Counted from the stretch's first letter, positions 15,955 through 24,270 are shown. The stretch is DNA of 52,268 bases from Atribacterota bacterium (GCA_028717805.1 JAQUNC010000001.1:1-52268); one strand, 5' to 3'. The notes: generated by a model from the sequence alone, not told the origin. A program made the numbers and translations.

Positions 15955-17136
15955 ATGCTTGCTATAGATTTTGGTGCAAGATCTATCAAAGTAGTAAAAT
16001 TAAGCAGGACAGGGAGTGGATATCATCTGGATAATTTTGGGATGGTATTAACTCCACCGGATAGTATTTTACATGGAGAGATTAAAGATATTGAAGCGGT
16101 TAGTCAAGCTTTAAACAAAATGCTTCATAAGAAGAGACTCTATGATCGTGGTAGTATTATTGCTATTACCGGTCAGAAGGTTATTATCCGCGAAATTACT
16201 ACCCCCTTGATGACTGAAAAGGAACTGTCAGAAGGATTACAGTGGGAAGCCCCAAAATATGTCCCCTATGATTTAAAGGAATCTTTGCTGGATGCAAAAA
16301 AAATAGAAGAATTAGAAGAAAAAGAAGGCACCAAAATGATGAAGGTTTTATTGGTCGCTGCACCAAAAACCCTTGTTGAACAACAGATTTCAGTATTAAA
16401 GAATATAAAGATGCAACCTAAAATAGTAGACATAGTTGCCAATGCCCAGATAAGAGCGTTTGAAAGTTACCTTACTCCATCGTCCAGTAGTACAGAAGAT
16501 GGAACTATGATTGATATTATTCTCTCTATGGGAGCCAGTACCACAGAAATTACTTTACTGGAAGGGGATCGATTAAAATTTACCAGGACTATTCTTAAAG
16601 GTGGAAGTGATATTACCAGATTAATTGAGAAGAAATTCAATCTCCCCTTTCAAGAAGCAGAGGCGCTTAAACGTCATGTTGGTCTCTCCTTGCCGGAGGA
16701 AGCGTTGATTGCCGAAGATAATAACGACATAAAAGTAGAAGAAAAAGCAGAGACTGATGCAATTTTAGAACAAATGGATGAAGAACAAATTAATACAAAA
16801 ATAGATAAAAAAGATGAATCAATGCCTGCCGAGGAAGAGATTGCTGATTTAATTCATACCGGTGTTACAGATGTTTTTAATGAAATTCGTAAGTCATTAA
16901 ATTACTTTAAGACCCAATATCAGAAAGTGAAATATCAAAGAATTATCTTATGCGGTGGCATGACTCAGTTACTCAACATCGGACAAACGCTGAAAAAACA
17001 ATTCGGTATCACTGTTGTGATTGCTAATCCCTTAAAAAGTATTTCTGTTAATGAACAAGAAGTCGATATTAATCACCTTGATAAATATAAGTCTGCCCTC
17101 GCTACTGCTATCGGATTAGCAAAAAGAGAAAGGTAA
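15955..17136 (+). CDS. pilM: Type IV pilus assembly protein PilM (actin-like ATPase)
   Basis: A 393-residue cytoplasmic protein of the FtsA/PilM actin-like fold that binds PilN and couples the inner-membrane complex to the motor. Visible marks are the N-terminal nucleotide-binding block AIDFGARSIKVVKLSR, the QVxxR-like ITGQKVIIREITTPLM segment, EGLQWEAPKYVPYDL (characteristic of PilM), the second phosphate-binding region DIILSMGASTTEITLL, and C-terminal ILCGGMTQLLNIGQTLKKQF. An acidic insert of roughly 45 residues at about 245-295 (rich in Glu, Asp, Lys) enlarges one subdomain. ATG 15955 follows TGGAGAG by seven bases. First gene of a five-gene run ending with pilQ. Confidence 0.93.
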   Translation: MLAIDFGARSIKVVKLSRTGSGYHLDNFGMVLTPPDSILHGEIKDIEAVSQALNKMLHKKRLYDRGSIIAITGQKVIIREITTPLMTEKELSEGLQWEAPKYVPYDLKESLLDAKKIEELEEKEGTKMMKVLLVAAPKTLVEQQISVLKNIKMQPKIVDIVANAQIRAFESYLTPSSSSTEDGTMIDIILSMGASTTEITLLEGDRLKFTRTILKGGSDITRLIEKKFNLPFQEAEALKRHVGLSLPEEALIAEDNNDIKVEEKAETDAILEQMDEEQINTKIDKKDESMPAEEEIADLIHTGVTDVFNEIRKSLNYFKTQYQKVKYQRIILCGGMTQLLNIGQTLKKQFGITVVIANPLKSISVNEQEVDINHLDKYKSALATAIGLAKRER

Positions 17137-17146
17137 ATAATAAAGT

Positions 17147-17767
17147 ATGGCAAAAAATAAAAATATCATCAGAGATATTAACCTATTACCATCGGAATAC
17201 CGGGAAAAAGAGAAATTTAACTTATTCAGGATATTGATAGCAACTTTTATAATTCTGCTCTTTGCTGCCTCAGGTTTTCTATATTTCTATCTGGAGAACG
17301 AAATTTTAACCAGGGAGAATGAAGTAAGGAATTTGGAAACTCAGTTAAAAGCCATTGAAAAGGTCATTCAGGAAGTAAAAAATCTGGAAAAGGATAAGGC
17401 TGAATTAGCTGAAAGAGTTGCGGTAATAGAAAGTTTGATTACAAATCAATCCCGCATGACCAGAGTCTTAGGTGATTTTAGCGAGTCAACTTTCTCTGAG
17501 GTGTGGCTTAATAACTTAAGTATAAATGCTAATCAATCTTTTAATTTAGTTGCCAATACTTTTAATAATTATTTAGTTGCTCAGTATATGAATAGTTTGA
17601 AAGATCACCAGGGTTTTGATGCCATTGAATTACAATATATTCGTAAGCAGACTACCAGAATTCCGGAGATGGAAAAGAATATTGATACAGTAAGTTTTCA
17701 GTTATCGGGAATTTTTATTCCTTATTATCGTTTATTAAACAAAGAAAGCAGTGTTTCAGCAAAATAG
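17147..17767 (+). CDS. pilN: Type IV pilus inner-membrane protein PilN
   Basis: A 206-residue bitopic protein. Near the N-terminus IRDINLLPSEYREKEKF carries the conserved (D)INLLP motif that docks in PilM. One membrane helix lies at about 26-46, followed by a coiled coil (residues 47-95) and a small ferredoxin-like periplasmic domain. It pairs with PilO. It starts 10 bases after pilM; the ribosome binding site is weak (AAAGG within the end of pilM), which suggests translational coupling. The lengths and the order pilM-N-O are standard. Confidence 0.92.
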   Translation: MAKNKNIIRDINLLPSEYREKEKFNLFRILIATFIILLFAASGFLYFYLENEILTRENEVRNLETQLKAIEKVIQEVKNLEKDKAELAERVAVIESLITNQSRMTRVLGDFSESTFSEVWLNNLSINANQSFNLVANTFNNYLVAQYMNSLKDHQGFDAIELQYIRKQTTRIPEMEKNIDTVSFQLSGIFIPYYRLLNKESSVSAK

Positions 17768-17779
17768 AGGAGTATTATT

Positions 17780-18328
17780 GTGAAGTTAAATAGAAATGCA
17801 AAAATTATTATTTCCATTCTTTTACTCATTATTTTTGCCTATTTAAATTATTCCTTTATCTATCAACCAAGAAATATTAGAATAAAACAATTAGACCAAC
17901 AAATTAGTTCATTACAGAATAGGATTGCTGAGGGAAAGCTTATTGCCGCTCGGTTGGAAGATTTGAAAAAAGAAAACCAGGAGCTGACTGAACGTTTAGA
18001 ATTCGTTGAAGTGCTTCTACCTCAAGAAAAGGAAATTCCGGAATTTCTGATTCTCTTACAGGATACTATGAATGAGTTTAATATTGACTTCTCCACTTTT
18101 ACCCCACAGAATTTAATACAGGAACAAAATGTTATCTATGCTAAATTACCCATCAACATAGTTTTTACTGCTAACTATTTTGAAACCATTAAATTTTTAG
18201 ATAGATTAGAGAATTTTCCCAGAATTGTTGATGTTAGAGATTTAAAGCTTAATCCTGTTGGTGAAGATGTCGAGAATGTTAATGTTAATATGAGCATTTT
18301 TACCTATGTCTTAAGGAAAGGAAGATAG
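17780..18328 (+). CDS. pilO: Type IV pilus inner-membrane protein PilO
   Basis: A 182-residue protein with a short cytoplasmic tail, one membrane helix at 8-25, a coiled coil (about 30-75, IRIKQLDQQISSLQNRIAEG) and a periplasmic domain. LPQEKEIPEFLILLQDTMNE is the conserved PilO entry to the first strand, and NYFETIKFLDRLENFPRIVD is the family's hallmark helix and strand. It starts with GTG 17780, seven bases after GAGGAG. It forms heterodimers with PilN in the alignment complex. Confidence 0.92.
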   Translation: MKLNRNAKIIISILLLIIFAYLNYSFIYQPRNIRIKQLDQQISSLQNRIAEGKLIAARLEDLKKENQELTERLEFVEVLLPQEKEIPEFLILLQDTMNEFNIDFSTFTPQNLIQEQNVIYAKLPINIVFTANYFETIKFLDRLENFPRIVDVRDLKLNPVGEDVENVNVNMSIFTYVLRKGR

Positions 18329-18331
18329 TAA

Positions 18332-19021
18332 ATGAGCAGGTTAAACCGTGTATTGCTAATTATTGTAATTGTTCTGGCAGTGGTAACAGCATTGGTTTGG
18401 TTTAAACCAGATTTACTAACCTCTTTTTCTTTATCGTCGTTAAATCCCTTTAGCAAAGAAAAAAGTTTACCGGTAACTACCAATACATCCACTGCTCAAC
18501 TATCACCCGGGGAAAACATCACAACCACTACTCAACGAGATACTGCTCAAACTCCCCAAAGTAGGATTGAAAACACCGCTCTTAATGAAACTGAAGAAGA
18601 GCTAACTCCGTTTGAGAAAGAAATAAGACAGAGACATGAAAGTTATCAAACCAAAATCTATACCTATGAACCATATGAACCCCCAGTATTACGTAATCCC
18701 TTTCAGAGAGTAGTCAGTACTGTATATGTAGGAGACGAGGAGGAAGAGCGGCTGGCTAAAGAGTTAAGAACTGAAGAAGACATTCGTAGATTTGTCCAAC
18801 CGGAGTTGCCTCCGGGAACTAAATTTACCGGATTGATTTCTTCCGGTGATACCAAATTGGCTATTATTGAAATGGAGGATGAAACCTATATAGTTAAAGA
18901 AGGCGAGCTGATTCAGGATAAATATTTAGTTAAATCAATACAGGATGACCAAGTTATTATTGAAATTAATGGATATGAGATTGCACTAAAATTGGGAGGT
19001 GAGGAGGACAGTAATGATTGA
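18332..19021 (+). CDS. pilP: PilP-like pilus assembly protein
   Basis: A 229-residue protein. An N-terminal membrane helix (about 6-25) is used instead of the lipoprotein signal found in many PilP proteins. A long Thr/Ser/Pro-rich linker (about 45-90) leads to YEPYEPPVLRNPFQRVV, the conserved YxPxGxRDPF-like segment, and a C-terminal beta domain, TKFTGLISSGDTKLAIIEME to IEINGYEIALKLGG. That domain contacts the PilQ secretin. Start ATG 18332 is three bases after the pilO stop; the ribosome binding site lies inside pilO. The gene overlaps pilQ by eight bases, so the two are translationally coupled. Confidence 0.82.
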   Translation: MSRLNRVLLIIVIVLAVVTALVWFKPDLLTSFSLSSLNPFSKEKSLPVTTNTSTAQLSPGENITTTTQRDTAQTPQSRIENTALNETEEELTPFEKEIRQRHESYQTKIYTYEPYEPPVLRNPFQRVVSTVYVGDEEEERLAKELRTEEDIRRFVQPELPPGTKFTGLISSGDTKLAIIEMEDETYIVKEGELIQDKYLVKSIQDDQVIIEINGYEIALKLGGEEDSND

Positions 19022-20915
19022 ACAAATGAAAAAAAGGCATATAAATAATGACCATAACAGAACTAAGATTGATTGTCTGGAAAATAGCACAGCTGATTTT
19101 AGCAGAAAGAAAGTTTTCATTGTTTTGATTTCTTTATTATTATTTTTCTTTTTATTTGATGTTTGTCTTGCTCAAGTAAATATTACCATTACTAATATCT
19201 GGTATAAGAAGATGCCCAATTTTACCAGAGTAACTATCAAGGCTAATCAGCCAATTCAAGAATTTGAATCAATGTATGTAGGAGACCCGGATCGGGTTGT
19301 TATTGACATTAATAATGCTGATTATAATATTACCGGGTTGGTAAAGAATACCCTCTTCTTGAATATGGGTTCTGTCAAACAGGTCAGGTGTGGACAGATT
19401 GAGTCAGATAAAGTAAGATTTGTCATTGATTTATTTCAACAGGTAGATTACGATCTGGCGCTGGATAGCACCAAACAGTTATTGCAAATTAATGTTTATG
19501 ATTATAAAGAGTTCCTCACTCCTGAAAAACAAACATTTACTGTGGAACCTCTTAGGGCAGAAGAGATTAAAAAAATAAAAGAACAAGAAGCGGCTATGGT
19601 CCCCTCTCTGGTGGATCAGGTTACTACTCCCATTACTATGAACCTAAAGGAAACTGAGGTTGTTGATGCTATTCGAACCCTATCTATGTTGAGTGGTATT
19701 AATATTGTGGCAGACGATTCAGTTACCGGGAATATTACCCTTAATTTAAATGAAGTTTCTTTTAAAGAAGCTTTAAATTGGATTTTAACTTTAAAGAGAC
19801 TTAGCTATGCTCAGGTAGGGAATGCTCTGATTATTGGTACCGAAGATATTATTGAAACATATCGGGAAAAGATAACACGTATTGTTCATCTGGAAAATGC
19901 CAGTGTAGAAAATACCAAGAGTGTTCTGGATAATTACTTTGGCGATAATAGTAATATCAAGATAACCCCGGATGCCAGGTTGAATAACCTTATTGTTGAA
20001 GGAACGGAAGAAATGGTATTAAAAGCGGAAGAGCTGATTGCGGAAATGGATACCAGCTTGATTACCCGAAGCTTTAAGATTGATAATGCCACTTTTTCGG
20101 AAGAAGTTGATGAAATTAAGAGAATGTTAGGTATTGTTATTCCGGATGAAAATAGAATTATAATTGATTACCGGCAAAATGAAATTATTATTAAGGGAAA
20201 CCAGGAAGAAATTGCTAATGCTGAGACCATGATTCAAGGACTGGACAAACGTGCGCCACAGATTATGATTGAATCTAAAATTGTGGAGATTACCCTGGAT
20301 GCCGAAAAGGATCTGGGAATCTCCTGGTCTTCCGGTGCCACCGATGAGGAAGGGGTTGTTCCTGGTAGGATAGTACTGGGTGAAATAACCTTAGGTGGTT
20401 CATTTGAAAGACAGGGTTTAATTAAAGCAACCCTTGATGCCTTACAAAGAAAAGGGGAAACGAATGTTTTATCAAATCCCAAAATACTAACTCTTGACGG
20501 TAAAAAAGCTGTGATTCTTTCCGGTCAGAAAATTCCGATTCGTGAAATTACTGAAGAAGGTATAGAAACGATTCGCTACCTTGATGTTGGCTTAAATATG
20601 ACCATTACACCCAGATTAAGTATGGATGATAAAATTACCTTGGATTGCGATATAAAAGTTGAGTCATTAGGAGCTGAATTAATTCAAGGATATCCCATCA
20701 TTAATTCCAGGCAGGAACAGGCAATTATACGCTCACCTTTAGGAGTAACTAATGTGATAGGAGGATTGATTACCTCAGAAGACATCGAAAATATTACTGA
20801 AATACCATTTTTAAGTAAATTACCCCTTATTGGTGAGTTATTTAAATTTACCAATCATACCAAGAAAAGATCTGAAATTATTATCCTGATTACTGCCCAT
20901 AAAGTTGAATATTAA
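19014..20915 (+). CDS. pilQ: Type IV pilus secretin PilQ
   Basis: A 633-residue outer-membrane secretin through which the pilus leaves the cell. The start is ATG 19014, six bases after GAGGAGG; the frame is open slightly further upstream. A basic, unusually long N-region (about 32 residues) precedes the signal segment VFIVLISLLLFFFLFDV (about 34-50). Then come an AMIN domain (about 56-150), an STN/secretin N0-like domain (about 205-274), two NolW-like N domains (about 288-345 and 352-410) and the secretin barrel (412 to the end). Within the barrel are IMIESKIVEITLDAEKDLG, NVLSNPKILTLDGKKAVI, VTNVIGGLI and IPFLSKLPLIGELFKF. One AMIN domain is fewer than in some PilQ proteins. Its presence shows the cell has an outer membrane. 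Confidence 0.95.
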   Translation: MIEQMKKRHINNDHNRTKIDCLENSTADFSRKKVFIVLISLLLFFFLFDVCLAQVNITITNIWYKKMPNFTRVTIKANQPIQEFESMYVGDPDRVVIDINNADYNITGLVKNTLFLNMGSVKQVRCGQIESDKVRFVIDLFQQVDYDLALDSTKQLLQINVYDYKEFLTPEKQTFTVEPLRAEEIKKIKEQEAAMVPSLVDQVTTPITMNLKETEVVDAIRTLSMLSGINIVADDSVTGNITLNLNEVSFKEALNWILTLKRLSYAQVGNALIIGTEDIIETYREKITRIVHLENASVENTKSVLDNYFGDNSNIKITPDARLNNLIVEGTEEMVLKAEELIAEMDTSLITRSFKIDNATFSEEVDEIKRMLGIVIPDENRIIIDYRQNEIIIKGNQEEIANAETMIQGLDKRAPQIMIESKIVEITLDAEKDLGISWSSGATDEEGVVPGRIVLGEITLGGSFERQGLIKATLDALQRKGETNVLSNPKILTLDGKKAVILSGQKIPIREITEEGIETIRYLDVGLNMTITPRLSMDDKITLDCDIKVESLGAELIQGYPIINSRQEQAIIRSPLGVTNVIGGLITSEDIENITEIPFLSKLPLIGELFKFTNHTKKRSEIIILITAHKVEY

Positions 20916-21047
20916 TTCGTGATGAGTATTGCGTAATTAGTAATAAGTAATTAGTTAAGAAGTAAATGATAAACACTAGTAAGTAGAAAAACAAACATAT
21001 TACTTTTAATTACAAACCAATAACTAAATACTAAATATTAACGGCCA

Positions 21048-21147
21048 GAATATCATAACAAAGAGCGTAGTAACGAAGCGTTCTCATTCAATTATATCTA
21101 AGAAAATATTTACTGAAAACTAAAAACCATAAACTGAAAACTTTTTA
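21048..21147. repeat. Interspersed repeat family A, copy 6
   Basis: TATCATAACAAAGAGCGTAG, TAACGAAGCGTTCTCATTCA, ATTATATCTAAG, then TATTTACTGAAAACTAAAAA. The core differs from the consensus (GCGTTCTC for GCAATCTC), but the block order is kept. The TAAACTGAAAACTT end stops just before the ribosome binding site of the lipoprotein gene. Confidence 0.55.
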
Positions 21148-21167
21148 TAAAAAGGGAGGGGAAGGGT

Positions 21168-22247
21168 TTGACCAAAAAAATATCTAAAGAGAATAAGAAA
21201 ATAGTCCTGTTATTATCAATTTTTATATTGTTTGCTATAACACTTTCCGGTTGTAACTGGTTTGGTGAAGGTATTTTAAATGTTTTTGACCCCAAAGCCC
21301 AGATAAGAGTTAATTTTACTGAAATAAAATTTGCTGAAGACGAAGGTACTATTGATTTGGAGATTTACTCTATTAACCAGGTGGAATTTATTGGAGAAGG
21401 TTTTGGCTATAAATATTATAATGATGGAGTATTGATTCCTGATTTAACAAAGACAGTTGGTATGGCATTTTATGTTGCCCACTCTGATTCTCCCGGGACT
21501 CCCGGAGATATAACTGAAATAACAGATTTGCCGTTATATTATCAGCAGGTGTTGGATTATGTTAAGATGAATCCAATGATTACAGAAATTACTTGCACAA
21601 TTAGCTTAATTGGCACTGATGGTGCAGGGCATGGCATATCTAAATCAGTCACAGTAGAATTTCCGGCTATTCAGCCTGGTGTTGACTTTGAGCCTCCAAC
21701 GGCTGAAATAGATGTAATTCCAGATACAACTGGCACAGCTCCGTTTAGTGTAATTTTTGATGCATCAAAATCCAAAGATGATAGGGGTATAGCCAGCTAT
21801 AGTTGGGATTTTGGAGATGGTTCAACAGGAAGTGGAGTTGTTGTTGAGCATACCTATAATAATGTTGGTGCTTATAATGTAACACTTACCGTAACAGATT
21901 ATTTTGGTAATAAAGGATATGCTTTTGAAAGTATTACAGTAGATTACTTTACTGCAATAAATATCATTGTTGTTGCAGTACCAGCATCCTTTGCTAGTGG
22001 TGGAGGAGATTCAACCATAACTGCCTATGTTATAGATTCTGTTGGTGAACCAGTAGTAGGCGTAAATGTAATATTCAGCACTGAAGGAGGAACCTTGTCT
22101 AACACAGTAGATGTTACCGATGCGGATGGTACTGCCACAACTGCGTTGGCAGTCCCGCCTAATTCTACTGATAATAATATAACTATTAAAGTAACTGCGC
22201 ATGTTGGTAGTCAAAGTGGATCTACCACTATCACTGTGCTTAAATAA
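21168..22247 (+). CDS. Lipoprotein with PKD and Ig-like (Big_1-type) domains
   Basis: A 359-residue exported protein. The leader is basic, then hydrophobic (about 14-26), ending in the lipobox LSGC with Cys29 as lipidated residue. Residues 30-175 are unassigned. A PKD domain follows (about 180-265: PFSVIFDASKSKDDRGIASY, SWDFGDGST, VEHTYNNVGAYNVTLTVTD), and then a Big_1-type Ig domain (about 270-359: DSVGEPVVGVNVIFSTEGGT, VTDADGTATTAL). Start TTG 21168 sits six bases after GGGAGGGGA. It directly follows pilQ, so it may be a surface adhesin or a pilus-associated lipoprotein; an accessory role for PilQ is a guess. The repeats are the same broad class as those in the PilV-like protein. Confidence 0.85.
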   Translation: MTKKISKENKKIVLLLSIFILFAITLSGCNWFGEGILNVFDPKAQIRVNFTEIKFAEDEGTIDLEIYSINQVEFIGEGFGYKYYNDGVLIPDLTKTVGMAFYVAHSDSPGTPGDITEITDLPLYYQQVLDYVKMNPMITEITCTISLIGTDGAGHGISKSVTVEFPAIQPGVDFEPPTAEIDVIPDTTGTAPFSVIFDASKSKDDRGIASYSWDFGDGSTGSGVVVEHTYNNVGAYNVTLTVTDYFGNKGYAFESITVDYFTAINIIVVAVPASFASGGGDSTITAYVIDSVGEPVVGVNVIFSTEGGTLSNTVDVTDADGTATTALAVPPNSTDNNITIKVTAHVGSQSGSTTITVLK

Positions 22248-22257
22248 ACCATAAAGA

Positions 22258-22360
22258 ATTGTCACAGAAATAGGGGACGGTTCTCTGTGTCATTGTGATA
22301 CAGAGCCGTCCCTGTATGTCATGGGGACTGTCATGGGGACGGTTCTCTTGACATAGAAGG
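22258..22360. repeat. REP-like element of the GGGGACGGTTCTCTGTGTC type
   Basis: AGGGGACGGTTCTCTGTGTC (22272-22291) pairs with GATACAGAGCCGTCCCTG (22297-22314) across a short loop, a nearly perfect hairpin. A third, direct copy ATGGGGACGGTTCTCTTGAC follows at 22333. This word is familiar to me from elements mobilised by REP-associated tyrosine transposases (RAYT). No transposase is in the window. Confidence 0.6.
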
Positions 22361-22381
22361 GAAAGACTCTCTGATTAACTA

Positions 22382-22422
22382 TACCCCACTGGTATTTTAT
22401 ATGATACCAGTGGGGTTTTCTA
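22382..22422 (+). terminator. Rho-independent terminator after the lipoprotein gene
   Basis: CCCCACTGGTAT (22384-22395) pairs perfectly with ATACCAGTGGGG (22404-22415) across an 8-base loop, followed by TTTTC. It closes the pilMNOPQ-lipoprotein transcript. Confidence 0.8.
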
Positions 22423-22503
22423 TTGGAAATTACCAATTTTTTAATTTGACTTGATTTTACTTTGCTGTAAAATGATAATTAGAAAAAAATAATTTTCCCG
22501 AGT

Positions 22504-22869
22504 GTGATGAAAATGGCTAATAATCAAAATGATGAAAAAAAGACACTAAAAAGAAAATATTTCTGGTTACGCCTCTTGATGCATATTCCCAATTTTTTTA
22601 AATTAGCCTTTCGTCTGGTCAGGGATAAAGATGTTCCTCTGTATCTGAAAATAATTTCTTATGCCGCTTTTATTTATGTTTTATCTCCATATGATTTAAT
22701 TCCGGTTATTTTATTACCCTTTATTGGCTGGATAGAAGATGTCATAATTTTTTATTGCTGTATGAAATTATTGGTTAATCTCAGCCCTCCTGAGGTTGTG
22801 GAAAAACATGTTAAAGCAATTGATATGGAAATGAAGCAACGATTCAGTCAGTTTTATTATAAAAGATAA
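22504..22869 (+). CDS. YkvA/DUF1232-family membrane protein
   Basis: A 121-residue protein. Residues about 42-95 carry the DUF1232 signature: VPLYLKIISYAAFIYVLSPY, DLIPVILLPFIGWIEDVIIF. The SPYDLIP turn between two hydrophobic segments is diagnostic. Function is unknown for the family; some members are called YkvA. The start is uncertain: GTG 22504, ATG 22507 and ATG 22513 are all in frame and none has a strong ribosome binding site. It probably stands alone between the terminator at 22382 and the promoter at 22896. Confidence 0.82.
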   Translation: MMKMANNQNDEKKTLKRKYFWLRLLMHIPNFFKLAFRLVRDKDVPLYLKIISYAAFIYVLSPYDLIPVILLPFIGWIEDVIIFYCCMKLLVNLSPPEVVEKHVKAIDMEMKQRFSQFYYKR

Positions 22870-22895
22870 ATGGTATTTATCGCTATAAACTTTTT

Positions 22896-22924
22896 TTGAA
22901 TTAAAAATCTTACTATGCTAAAAT
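22896..22924 (+). promoter_or_regulatory. Promoter for the LacI-type regulator gene
   Basis: TTGAAT (22896-22901), a 17-base spacer, TAAAAT (22919-22924) with TG one base upstream (extended -10). A leader of about 210 bases would precede the regulator; I see no clear structure in it. Confidence 0.5.
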
Positions 22925-23139
22925 TTTATTGACCACAAAAATGATGAAAATTAGTTAATACTGATAGATTTATGAAGTTTAAAATAATTATATCACCAAA
23001 AAAAGGCTGGGAAGTTTTTAAAATAAAAAAACAGGAAACTTTTAATAAAACTGGAAATGATTTTAAAGATAACTTGCATTACTTTACTAGGATCAATTAA
23101 ATGATTAAGATAAGATATCCATAAGAGGAGTGAGTTAAA

Positions 23140-24153
23140 ATAAGAGAGTATACTATCAAAGATATTGCTGAAATTGCCGGTGTGTCTCAACGAACAGTTT
23201 CCCGCGTAATTAACAGAGAAGCAAGGGTTAGTCAAAAAACAAGGGAAAAGATAAACCGTATTATCAGTTCGACTGGTTATCAGGTCAATTTAGTTGCCAG
23301 GTCACTTCGAAAAAAAAGGACCGGAATCCTCATTGTTTTTTTAGAAAAAAATACCACCAATTATATGGGAAGTTTTACCAATGTTTTTATTAATAATCTG
23401 AATGATATGGCCAATGATTTTGGGTATAAACTTATTGTGTCTAAATCTTCAGCCTATCAGGTGGAAGAAAATAAACATGATGGCTTTTATTTACTAAAAC
23501 ATGGCCTGGCAGATGGAGCTTTTATTTTTGATACCCGTGAGGTGGACATGCGCATTGACTACCTTGTAAACAGTAATATTCCCTTTGTTATAATCGGAAG
23601 AGATAATATATATGATTCTACATCCTTTGTTAACCTGGATAACTTTAAAGTAGGATACATAGGTGCAGAGCATTTGATTAAAAGAGGCAGAAAATCAATC
23701 GTATTCCTTCTGGGTGATAAGAATTTTACCGTTAGTCAAGATCGAGCAAAAGGATTTTTACAAGCTATAAAAGAGTATAATATTATATATGAACTGGTAA
23801 AAATTGAATATGGAATCAGAAGTCCACAAATGGCATATCAGAGGATGAAAAATATTATGGATCAAAAGATTCCAGATGCAGTTTTTGTTTCTGGGGATGA
23901 AAGAGCACTCGGGGTATATCATGAGATACAGGAAAGAAAATTACGAATACCTCAGGATATCGCTGTATTAGGTATTGACAATATTTTAATATCAGAATAC
24001 TATTATCCTGCCCTATCAACGATTGACCATTCTATTTATCAGATGTCCGAATGGGCTATGAAGATATTGGACATCCAGTTAAGAGATTTAACTAACCAAC
24101 CCTGTCGGAGAAAGATATTCCAGCCAAAATTAATCATCCGAGATTCAACATAA
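23140..24153 (+). CDS. LacI-family transcriptional regulator with an apparent ATA start
   Basis: A 338-residue regulator. The N-terminal helix-turn-helix reads REYTIKDIAEIAGVSQRTVS, with RVINREARVSQKTREKI and the hinge-helix segment VNLVARSLRKKRTG following. The ligand-binding domain resembles periplasmic binding proteins (GRDNIYDSTSFVNLDNFKVG, DAVFVSGDERALGVYHEIQE, DIAVLGIDNILISEYYYPAL). No ATG, GTG or TTG exists between the in-frame stop at 23131 and the helix-turn-helix. GTG 23182 would remove half of it. ATA 23140 gives the normal length and lies nine bases after GAGGAG (23125-23130). Thus the gene either uses ATA or has a base error. It should control the downstream transport operon through the palindrome at 24253. 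Confidence 0.85.
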   Translation: MREYTIKDIAEIAGVSQRTVSRVINREARVSQKTREKINRIISSTGYQVNLVARSLRKKRTGILIVFLEKNTTNYMGSFTNVFINNLNDMANDFGYKLIVSKSSAYQVEENKHDGFYLLKHGLADGAFIFDTREVDMRIDYLVNSNIPFVIIGRDNIYDSTSFVNLDNFKVGYIGAEHLIKRGRKSIVFLLGDKNFTVSQDRAKGFLQAIKEYNIIYELVKIEYGIRSPQMAYQRMKNIMDQKIPDAVFVSGDERALGVYHEIQERKLRIPQDIAVLGIDNILISEYYYPALSTIDHSIYQMSEWAMKILDIQLRDLTNQPCRRKIFQPKLIIRDST

Positions 24154-24211
24154 CCTCCAATTCTCCATAATTAAGCCATAAAGATATTAAGATAGCAGTA
24201 AATATTTTTAT

Positions 24212-24240
24212 TTGACAATGAAAAAAGGTAATGATATAGT
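24212..24240 (+). promoter_or_regulatory. Promoter of the sugar transport operon
   Basis: TTGACA (24212-24217), exactly 17 bases, TATAGT (24235-24240), with TG one base upstream of it (extended -10). This is the best promoter in the window. The predicted start point near 24247 is immediately followed by the palindromic operator. Confidence 0.8.
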
Positions 24241-24252
24241 GATAATATATAA

Positions 24253-24270
24253 AATGCCATCGATGGCATT
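24253..24270. promoter_or_regulatory. LacI-type operator palindrome
   Basis: AATGCCATCGATGGCATT is a perfect 18-base palindrome with the central CG typical of LacI-family operators. It lies just after the predicted transcription start, where a bound repressor would block initiation or early elongation. The regulator gene lies 100 bases upstream. Confidence 0.8.

Noticed and set aside
258-21147. Repeat family A as a CRISPR array
   Set aside because: Copies are kilobases apart, irregular in length and lack regular spacers; no cas genes are present.
23182-24153. LacI-type regulator starting at GTG 23182
   Set aside because: This start would cut away the first half of the helix-turn-helix, which is clearly encoded upstream in the same frame.
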